This document shows, piece by piece, positions 1 through 5,344 of a stretch of 9,590 nt of DNA. The first letter of the stretch is position 1, and every line of letters begins with the position of its first letter. This DNA is from an uncultured Saprospiraceae bacterium (GTDB lineage Bacteria > Bacteroidota > Bacteroidia > Chitinophagales > Saprospiraceae), in the NCBI GenBank assembly GCA_938033975.1, contig CALHKJ010000537.1:1-9590 (forward strand), written 5' to 3'. Under the pieces are notes generated by a model. The model worked only from the letters and a program-made list of their open reading frames with translations, searched no databases and was not told where the DNA came from. The translations under genes and the position numbers were made by a program.

Positions 1-1
1 A

Positions 2-70
2 TCAGTATTGGGGCATGTCAAAATTAAAAACAAAATCAAGCATTGGGATACTGGTCCTAACATGCTATGA
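2..70 (+). CDS. C-terminal end of an unidentified gene (partial)
   Basis: An open frame enters from the left edge and stops at TGA 68-70. It gives 22 residues ending in WDTGPNML. The stop falls inside the left arm of the attC-like element at 55-121, as it does for the next gene (308-721) and its element, and that placement is the main argument for it being a real gene end. A second frame (3-113) is also open here, so the choice is uncertain. The peptide is too short to assign a function. Confidence 0.3.
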   Translation, partial: SVLGHVKIKNKIKHWDTGPNML

Positions 71-121
71 TCAGGGAATGCCTCCTTCGTCAGCACTCCC
101 GATATAGCCGATCCGTTAGGC
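55..121 (+). repeat. attC-like integron recombination site 1
   Basis: This is an imperfect palindrome with attC features. The left box TCCTAAC (55-61) pairs with the right box GTTAGGC (115-121) over six bases; the right box is a perfect GTTRRRY. An inner stem pairs GCTAT (64-68) with ATAGC (104-108), ATC (70-72) with GAT (101-103), and GGGA (74-77) with TCCC (97-100). G69 and A73 are left unpaired, both on the left arm. Extra bases on that arm only are the hallmark that gives attC its orientation. The apical segment holds CCTTCGTC (84-91), which is shared with the elements at 706-775 and 4995-5071. Assignment is from structure; no integrase is in view. Confidence 0.65.
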
Positions 122-198
122 CCATGTGTGAAAATTCCAAAAAAGATTGGGATTCAAGAAAAGAAGATTCAAAATCAAATTATGCTCAGAGATTAAAT

Positions 199-206
199 TA
201 GCTTTG
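199..206 (+). promoter_or_regulatory. Possible Bacteroidota -7 box
   Basis: TAGCTTTG is an exact match to the Bacteroidota -7 consensus TAnnTTTG. It lies about 100 bases before the ATG at 308. No clear TTG -33 box is seen at the expected distance, so support is partial. The identical octamer occurs before the gene at 1085. Confidence 0.3.
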
Positions 207-307
207 TAAAAACAGAATATTAAGTGAAGAATTATTGCTCTGAATGAGGATTTGTTCTGGGATGAGAGCATTTTAAAAATAGATTCTATATGATATAAAC
301 AGCGAAT

Positions 308-721
308 ATGTTCAAGAAAATTGCAGTGACTGTTAGTGTAATTCTGTACGCAATTATAGTTCCAATTTTGGAAGTAAATGAAACACATGTTTGGAATCCT
401 GACTGGACACCTCATGTTAGAATTCATGAAGTTTGGCAACTAATTACAAACTCTAGTATTGGAATATTGTGCCTATGGTTAGTTTGGTTTAAAAAAGAAA
501 CTCGACTAAGTTCTTTACTCAGTTTATTGGTTATGGGAGGATTTTTATTGGCATTCTTATTAAAAGATAGCTATGGCGGTTCTATGAAGTTTCTTGATGG
601 TAGCGAAAAAACAATTTTTGGAATTAATATTGGAATTTTAGGTTTTGGAATAGCAACTTTATTCTTAATTCTGTCTCATGTTACTGCCAAAAGTGTAAAT
701 ACTACACATAACACTATATGA
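308..721 (+). CDS. Four-helix integral membrane protein, function unknown
   Basis: The 137-residue product has four hydrophobic segments, at about residues 5-22, 44-61, 67-88 and 104-127, so it should sit in the inner membrane. After the first helix comes a polar stretch, NETHVWNPDWTPHVRIH (24-40), rich in Trp, His, Asn and Pro. Such residues look conserved rather than random and could line a ligand or metal site. A similar N-x-T-H-x-x-N-P-x-W-x-P-H pattern is, to my recollection, typical of a family of small DUF membrane proteins (possibly DUF6640); I cannot confirm this. The ATG at 308 is the first in frame, and there is no clear Shine-Dalgarno. The gene lies between attC-like elements, and its last codons overlap the left box of the second, as expected for a gene cassette. 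No enzymatic role is evident. Confidence 0.8.
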   Translation: MFKKIAVTVSVILYAIIVPILEVNETHVWNPDWTPHVRIHEVWQLITNSSIGILCLWLVWFKKETRLSSLLSLLVMGGFLLAFLLKDSYGGSMKFLDGSEKTIFGINIGILGFGIATLFLILSHVTAKSVNTTHNTI

Positions 722-775
722 TGACAGCAAATCTCGCCTTCGTCGAGAGACACTGCTTATAATCGTCCGTAAGGT
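706..775 (+). repeat. attC-like integron recombination site 2 (degenerate)
   Basis: This element overlaps the 3' end of the membrane protein gene. Its left box is ACATAAC (706-712) and its right box GTAAGGT (769-775); both depart from consensus and pair poorly with each other. The inner stem is AGCA (726-729) with TGCT (754-757) and TCTC (732-735) with GAGA (747-750), separated by an asymmetric bulge. CCTTCGTC (737-744) is identical to 84-91. The distances from left box to this core (25) and from core to right box (32) nearly equal those of site 1 (23 and 31). That spacing shows the elements are related even though the boxes have drifted. Confidence 0.5.
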
Positions 776-1084
776 GCAATTCCCCGGATTCGAATGACCA
801 AAATTGAAATAAAAGACATCAATTTCTCCTCGGCAAATTAATTTCCCTTTCTTACCAATCGACACTTATCGATATTTGCATTGGCTATAATCCACAAGGT
901 TGGATTCGAGCTTCAAAGAGACCACCTATAAAAATTTAAACTTTTTGAAAGCAACTAAAGGTAAATCATGATAAATCTAAAAATATAGCTTTGTCTCCCC
1001 TTTGTCTACCCTATTTTTTAGCAGTTCAATACTTTTTATCATACTTTATACATCAATTCAAACCCTATCTAACGACGCAAGATT
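776..1084. other. Intergenic leader before the paralog operon
   Basis: I see no convincing gene in this 309-base AT-rich stretch. A 66-codon minus-strand frame across 665-865 overlaps both the upstream gene and the attC-like element and has no family signature, so I treat it as chance. The right half probably holds the promoter of the three-gene cluster starting at 1085. Confidence 0.5.
986..993 (+). promoter_or_regulatory. Possible -7 box of the paralog operon
   Basis: TAGCTTTG matches TAnnTTTG exactly and is the same octamer as at 199-206. It would give a leader of about 85 bases before the ATG at 1085. The nearest upstream TTG (945-947) is too far away for a standard -33 box, so the call rests on the -7 match and position. 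Confidence 0.35.
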
Positions 1085-2125
1085 ATGAAACGATCCGTGC
1101 TATTATTTCTATTGAGCTTTTTTATTTCTCAATCATTCACGCAAGTAGGAATTGAAATAGACGGAAAGGTCAAGATTAATTACCCTGAAACCCAACAAGC
1201 AGGCGCCCAATTACAAAAAGTAGTTGTAAAAGAAAATGGTCAGCTTGCTATTAAGGCTTCTGAAGATCCAGTCCTAATAGAATCACCTAAACCCTTGCCC
1301 TATTTTGGCAATTATAGTAATTTTACCACCGAACATGAGGCAGGCTATTATTACAAACACGACAACAGAGTCTATCTAGGAGGAATAGCTAGTAACTACG
1401 AATCGATCCAACACAATGATACCATTGCCATTCTTCCTCCAGGCTATAGGCCATTAAACAGACTGATTGCTACAGGTTTTCAAAATTCAAAAACGATCAG
1501 GCTAAATATTGAATCAACTGGGGTGATCAGAGTATTATCCCAAGAGGATTATCCATCTGGCTATCTCGGTTTAACTGGTATTAGTTTTCCATATACATTT
1601 GAACTTGGCCAAGAAATTGGTGGAGGTTACCTATTCTATGTATGCGACCCTCCTGAAGATTTGAATGGAGATGGTGTTCTCGATCAAGGTTTGGTAGCGG
1701 CACCTTTTGATCTAGCAAATGCAAGCTGGGGCTGTTCTTCAGTTTTTATGAATACATCATATGATGGTATTGGTGATGGCATTTCAAATACAGAAGCCAT
1801 AGTGACCAATTGTAGTGAACCTTCTATAGCTGCCAGATTATGCGATGATCTCGAGTTAAATGGATATACAGATTGGCATTTACCATCACTGCAAGAGATA
1901 GAGCTGATTTGGGAAATATTGGCAGATTCAGATGGAGATGGAATCAATCAAGGCATCAATGATCCTTTCAATATTGGGAATTTTGAAACAGCATTTTATG
2001 CAACAAGTACAGAAGAAACCGAATATCAAGTTTGGCAAAAAGGATTCACTTCTGGAGTAAGCAATATAGAGCTTAAATCCGGCACATACAAAGTCAGAGC
2101 CATCAGAATTTTAGAGGTAGAATAA
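1085..2125 (+). CDS. Exported DUF1566/Lcl-type protein with fibre-head-like region, paralog 1
   Basis: This 346-residue protein has a signal peptide (residues 1 to about 19; cleavage probably before QVGIEIDG). The region about 88-170 contains KHDNRVYLGG, LPPGYRP and LGLTGISF, a pattern I associate with phage tail-fibre and C1q-like heads. Then come GGYLFYVCDPP and a Ca-binding Asp/Gly loop, DLNGDGVLD (192-200). The C-terminal half matches DUF1566/Lcl: DWHLPS (263-268), a second loop DSDGDGIN (281-288), a Y-A-T-S-T-E segment (305-310) and a final VRAIR. Cys217, Cys243 and Cys253 match positions in the paralogs and may form disulfides outside the cytoplasm. It is first of three tandem paralogs. 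A cell-surface or secreted binding role is inference; ligand unknown. There is no C-terminal sorting domain. Confidence 0.85.
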   Translation: MKRSVLLFLLSFFISQSFTQVGIEIDGKVKINYPETQQAGAQLQKVVVKENGQLAIKASEDPVLIESPKPLPYFGNYSNFTTEHEAGYYYKHDNRVYLGGIASNYESIQHNDTIAILPPGYRPLNRLIATGFQNSKTIRLNIESTGVIRVLSQEDYPSGYLGLTGISFPYTFELGQEIGGGYLFYVCDPPEDLNGDGVLDQGLVAAPFDLANASWGCSSVFMNTSYDGIGDGISNTEAIVTNCSEPSIAARLCDDLELNGYTDWHLPSLQEIELIWEILADSDGDGINQGINDPFNIGNFETAFYATSTEETEYQVWQKGFTSGVSNIELKSGTYKVRAIRILEVE

Positions 2126-2165
2126 ACATTTGATCAGGGCTAATTAAAAAATCAATTTAGTTGAA

Positions 2166-3236
2166 ATGAAAAAGAAAATCCTAGTACTCCTTGTCTCTAT
2201 CTTAGCTGGATCCAACAATCAAATGCTTAGTCAAGTACAGTTCGAGATGGACAATAACTTGGTGTTAAAGAATTTAGATACTGTAACTAACAATTCTTCT
2301 TTGTACGAGTTAACAAGATCCAGTGATCACGAATTAAATGTAAAACAAGCTTCTTCAATTCATATAGAAGGTTTGCAAAATATTCCATATAACTCTGGTT
2401 TTGAAAACTATGGAGCCAGCTATAAAAATGGACATTTCTACAAACACGAAAATAGAGTTTATCTTGGAGGTTTGATCAGAAGAACCAATGGAGGACCTTT
2501 TTTGAACGATGATGTAATATTTGTTTTACCTAATGGCTACCGACCAGAGTATAGGCTAATTGCCAAGGGAAGTCAAAGTGGTTCTCTATTACGTATCAAT
2601 ATAGAAGTAGATGGAAGAGTAAGAATCATTGGTAATGCTCCAAACTCACTTGATTTTTTAAGTTTGGATGGCATTTCTTTTAGAACCCCATCTTTGTATC
2701 TCAGTCAAGAAATAGCTGGAGGCTATTTGTTTCATATTGCAGATCCCCCCGTTGATTTTGATGGAGACGGCATAGCAGATCTAGGTTTGATTTGTGCTTA
2801 TGAAGACATCATCGGAACCACTTGGGGCTGCCCCGATCTTCTCATTGGAGATTTAAGTAGCGCTTTGGGTGCAGGCTTTGCCAACACACAAATCATTATC
2901 AATGAATGTCCAGAAGAAGATATCACGGCTAGAGTTATTGACAACCTTGTTGCAGATGGATTTAATGATTGGTTTATGCCTACTTACCAGACACTGGAAA
3001 TTATGTGGAATGTTCTTGCTGATACAGATGATAATGGGACCAATACTGGCCCTTCAGATCCAGGGAATATTGCTGGTTTCTCTGCTGTTTTTTATTCCGG
3101 AAGTAATAATTACATTCTTGGTGAAAATATTTTGGTACAAGGGGTAACTTTTGGCTCTTACAGTCTTTCTTCAGGGTCAAAAAGCGAGATCAATAATGCC
3201 CGTCCAGTTAGAATCCTAAAAGTGTCTGATTTATAA
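2166..3236 (+). CDS. Exported DUF1566/Lcl-type protein with fibre-head-like region, paralog 2
   Basis: This 356-residue paralog begins 40 bases after the previous stop, so it is probably in the same transcript. The signal peptide covers about 1-22 (cleavage near LSQVQFEMD). Shared blocks appear in order: KHENRVYLGG (94-103), LPNGYRP (121-127), LSLDGISF (165-172), GGYLFHIADPP (185-195), the Ca-type loop DFDGDGIAD (197-205) and DWFMP (268-272). It is the most divergent at the C-terminus. The second loop is DTDDNGTN, the usual YWSSSE motif has become FYSGSNN, and the third conserved Cys is replaced by Val257, while Cys222 and Cys248 remain. The DUF1566 fold may therefore be modified here. Start chosen at the first ATG, which precedes a good Lys-rich signal peptide; there is no strong Shine-Dalgarno. 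Confidence 0.85.
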   Translation: MKKKILVLLVSILAGSNNQMLSQVQFEMDNNLVLKNLDTVTNNSSLYELTRSSDHELNVKQASSIHIEGLQNIPYNSGFENYGASYKNGHFYKHENRVYLGGLIRRTNGGPFLNDDVIFVLPNGYRPEYRLIAKGSQSGSLLRINIEVDGRVRIIGNAPNSLDFLSLDGISFRTPSLYLSQEIAGGYLFHIADPPVDFDGDGIADLGLICAYEDIIGTTWGCPDLLIGDLSSALGAGFANTQIIINECPEEDITARVIDNLVADGFNDWFMPTYQTLEIMWNVLADTDDNGTNTGPSDPGNIAGFSAVFYSGSNNYILGENILVQGVTFGSYSLSSGSKSEINNARPVRILKVSDL

Positions 3237-3253
3237 TCCTTCAAGCCTTCAAA

Positions 3254-4291
3254 ATGAAAATTTATTTTTATCTATGTCCTATATTCTTTTTGTGTTGGGG
3301 TACTTCACTTAAAGGACAAATTTCTGCAGAAACTGAAACCAACTTACAGCTCAATACCATCGACACAATTCAAGCCGGTGACAATGTGATGATAGATAAA
3401 AATGGTCAGCTGCACTTCACCACCAATGGACAGTCCAAACAAATAGAATCCAAGAATGAACTTTCATTGAGCAGTAAATATCTCAATTATGGTGTAGGAT
3501 ATGAAGGTGCTTTCTATTATAAACACAACAATAGAGTCTATTTAGGCGGATTGGTTAGAGCGGTCACTGGTTCGCAAACAGTTGATTGGTTTGACTTAGT
3601 CGGAACCTTACCCAAAGGCTACAGACCTGAAAAGATCGATTTTGTTCAAGCCACTCAAAATGGAAATTCTATAATATTAATAATCAATCCTAATGGAACT
3701 ATTATAGTGACAACGGACGGCAATGGCACAAGTGATTATCTATCATTGGAAGGAATAAACTTCTACAGAGCAGATCGTTTGGGTGATTTTGTGGATGGAG
3801 GATACCTCTTCTATATCGCAGATCCTCTTGAAGACTTGGATGGAGATGGGGATTTGGACAGAGGTCTCATTGCTGCTGATGTACATACCGGCGCATCTTC
3901 TTGGCAATGTGAAAACATCGACATCAATTCAGACAGCACAGCAATCGGTTTTGGCTATATCAATTCTCAACTTGCACTTGATGTGTGTAATTTCCAATCT
4001 GGCCCTGTCAAAGTCTGTGATGATCTGGTTTTAAATGGCTATGATGATTGGTTTTTACCATCTCATGAAGAACTCAAACTCATTTGGGAAAATCTTGTTG
4101 ACTGGAATGGCAGTGGAAATAATGATGGAAACAGCATTGGCGATTTTAGTACTAGCAATTATTGGAGTTCCTCAGAAGCAGGATTTCTTACCCACCACAT
4201 TCGAGCCGTTTCAATGACCAATGGATACTCTGGTGCTGTTTTTCCTAAAGACGATTTTATGAGTTATAGAGCTGTTCGGGTTTGGGACTAA
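3254..4291 (+). CDS. Exported DUF1566/Lcl-type protein with fibre-head-like region, paralog 3
   Basis: This 345-residue protein starts 17 bases after paralog 2, which supports an operon. The signal peptide spans about 1-21 (cleavage near LKGQIS). It has KHNNRVYLGG (90-99), LPKGYRP, LSLEGINF, GGYLFYIADP, the loop DLDGDGDLD (194-202), Cys219/Cys245/Cys255 and DWFLPS (265-270). Its end is the most canonical DUF1566 of the three: YWSSSE (303-308), a short His/Arg strand and SYRAVRVWD. Family knowledge places DUF1566/Lcl domains in extracellular or fibre-tip proteins, including C-type-lectin-related folds; carbohydrate or surface binding is a guess. The three copies share motifs but little contiguous nucleotide identity, so the duplications are old and the copies have diverged. 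Confidence 0.87.
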   Translation: MKIYFYLCPIFFLCWGTSLKGQISAETETNLQLNTIDTIQAGDNVMIDKNGQLHFTTNGQSKQIESKNELSLSSKYLNYGVGYEGAFYYKHNNRVYLGGLVRAVTGSQTVDWFDLVGTLPKGYRPEKIDFVQATQNGNSIILIINPNGTIIVTTDGNGTSDYLSLEGINFYRADRLGDFVDGGYLFYIADPLEDLDGDGDLDRGLIAADVHTGASSWQCENIDINSDSTAIGFGYINSQLALDVCNFQSGPVKVCDDLVLNGYDDWFLPSHEELKLIWENLVDWNGSGNNDGNSIGDFSTSNYWSSSEAGFLTHHIRAVSMTNGYSGAVFPKDDFMSYRAVRVWD

Positions 4292-4318
4292 TTTGGTGAT
4301 TGATGATGGATACACGTC

Positions 4319-4375
4319 CTTGATATAACTTGAAGAACTCACCTTTCCTTTTGGTCCCGAAGAAGTATGAACAAG
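4319..4375 (+). terminator. Imperfect hairpin behind the paralog operon
   Basis: CTTGATATAACTT (from 4319) can pair with AAGTATGAACAAG (4363-4375) at 9 of 13 positions, and an inner ACC (4341-4343) pairs with GGT. It could be a terminator of the three-gene cluster. No U-run follows. The apical TTTCCTTTTGGTC resembles the TTTCCTTTGTC core of the attC-like element at 4995-5071, so a decayed attC is an alternative. Confidence 0.25.
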
Positions 4376-4402
4376 CTTCCTTACAATACAGCAATAAAAT
4401 AA

Positions 4403-4988
4403 ATGAAAAGCATTCTTAAAATATTATTCTTCTATGTGGTACTAATTGTTGCCGTCTCCTATTTATGGTTAAATCCCTATTCAATTAATACCAATAAAAT
4501 ACGGCTGGAACATAAGAGTAGATGATAATTATGGAAAAATAATCGAATATGGAGGCTCACAAGCTGGAGCAAGTAGTTTTTTTCAAATTTATTTAGATAA
4601 GAAAGTTATAGCTTCTGTAATTTCAAACAATACTTATTCTGACAATGAAGTATATTTTTTGGCACGGGATTTATCCAACATTATGCTGGATACTGTAAAC
4701 TGGAAAAGACCCTTAAATTATTATGTGCCTCTCAATAATGAACTTTTACAAAACTATGTAGGCGAATTTCAATTGGATGATAAATTGTTTACAATATCCA
4801 TAGACAAAGGACAACTTTATGGGCAGTTGCACCACTATCCTAAAGTCCCATATCTCCCAAATTCCACAAACGAATTCTTTTGTCGCTATTTCGATGGAAT
4901 TCTAAAATTCAATAAAATTGGTGGTAAAGTCAATTCTTTGGAATATGCCTATAAAGGAAAACCTGAAATATACATAAGGCAAAATTAA
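4403..4988 (+). pseudogene. Remnant of a serine beta-lactamase-like hydrolase, catalytic core deleted
   Basis: An ATG at 4403 encodes a membrane anchor or signal segment (KILFFYVVLIVAVSYLW) and stops at TGA 4523-4525. A second frame, open from 4473 to TAA 4986-4988, encodes what looks like the C-terminal end of a beta-lactamase/PBP4*-type hydrolase. YGWNIRV is followed by EYGGSQAG, the position of the family's HGGxxG (third catalytic motif, His replaced by Tyr), then the FFQIYLDKKVIASVISNN strand and a DUF3471-like tail (NYVGEFQLDDKLFTISI). The central region with the S-x-x-K and Y-x-N motifs is absent; such enzymes normally carry several hundred residues there. The simplest reading is an internal deletion that also changed frame. 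An ATG at 4659 could express 109 residues of the tail alone, with no expected activity. An attC-like element begins just behind the stop. Confidence 0.65.
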
Positions 4989-4994
4989 AGTATA

Positions 4995-5071
4995 TGCCTA
5001 ACAATAGGTATGACTGCGTATCTGTTTCCTTTGTCGCAGAGATGCTGCATATCGCAGAACCACTTTAGGCA
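4995..5071 (+). repeat. attC-like integron recombination site 3 (degenerate)
   Basis: The outer boxes are TGCCTAAC (4995-5002) and TTTAGGCA (5064-5071). Seven bases pair, but the critical first G of the right GTTRRRY box is T5064. The inner stem is CTGCG (5014-5018) with CGCAG (5053-5057) plus TAT with ATA, leaving one unpaired base (T5052), here on the right arm. The apical CCTTTGTC (5028-5035) differs by one base from the core of the other two. Spacings are 26 from left box to core and 36 from core to right box. It starts 7 bases after the hydrolase remnant ends, the normal place for an attC. Confidence 0.5.
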
Positions 5072-5105
5072 AGTATTTGATAAAACCAAAATTAGAGAAA
5101 ATAAA

Positions 5106-5340
5106 ATGACATTTAGTTACACAAAAAAAAGCATTAGTAAAAATCAAAGGAGTAAAGCAACTTTCCACAAAACTCGATGAAATTCATCTAAACAATTGGT
5201 ACGTGAATTGGTAACTTTATTCAGAAAAACGATTTGCTCTCATAATAAAGTCTGAACGATTTATGACGAACGACGAAAGACTTATTGAAGATGGGGAGAC
5301 AGAATCATCTCCAATAAGTCAAAGAACTATAAAACAATAA
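5106..5340 (+). pseudogene. Short frameshifted gene remnant
   Basis: ATG 5106 encodes MTFSYTKK, then runs into a tract of eight A (5123-5130). Removing one A continues the frame as ALVKIKGVKQLSTKLDEI and on through LNNWYVNW to an in-frame TAA (5212-5214). After that stop comes LYSEKRFALIIKSERF and more, to TAA 5338-5340. A start of the form SYTKK, a WYVN motif and a following hydrophobic strand resemble small DUF6933-type proteins, as far as I recall; this is tentative. Two lesions in such a short gene point to decay, though the A-tract slip could be a sequencing error. The last 20 or so codons overlap the hairpin at 5279-5320, so the original end may have been earlier. Confidence 0.45.
5279..5320 (-). 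terminator. Hairpin terminator behind the glutaredoxin-thioredoxin reductase gene
   Basis: GACTTATTGAAGATG (5279-5293) pairs with CATCTCCAATAAGTC (5306-5320) over 15 positions with one A-C mismatch, around a 12-base loop. It lies 24 bases beyond the stop of the minus-strand fusion gene, and on that strand the stem is followed by a short TTT. It would also block plus-strand read-through from the cassette side. Confidence 0.55.
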
Positions 5341-5344
5341 GGCT

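Noticed and set aside
124..201. A 25-codon ORF (MCENSKKDWDSRKED...) directly after attC-like site 1
   Set aside because: Very short, Lys/Ser/Asp-rich with no family signature, and it ends inside a likely promoter box. The position is suggestive but not enough to call a gene.
116..439. 107-codon minus-strand ORF
   Set aside because: It covers the start of the better-supported membrane protein on the other strand and the edge of attC-like site 1; its composition (Cys, Asn, Phe, Leu rich) looks like antisense shadow.
665..865. 66-codon minus-strand ORF
   Set aside because: It runs through the attC-like element and the end of the upstream gene; no recognisable motif.
1684..1947. 87-codon minus-strand ORF within paralog 1
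   Set aside because: Antisense to a DUF1566 region with clear family motifs.
2869..3147. 92-codon ORF in another frame of paralog 2
   Set aside because: Overlapping shadow of a supported coding sequence; its hydrophobic look comes from the Asp/Asn/Gly codons read out of frame.
3783..4217. Two ORFs in another frame of paralog 3
   Set aside because: Out-of-frame shadows; both sit inside a complete signal-peptide-bearing gene.
5249..5283. AAGTCT...AGACTT inverted repeat with a rough GACGAACGACGAAAG segment, considered as a fourth attC on the minus strand
   Set aside because: It has CTTTCGTC on the minus strand but no flanking GTTRRRY/RYYYAAC boxes at the right spacing, and it overlaps the clear terminator hairpin.
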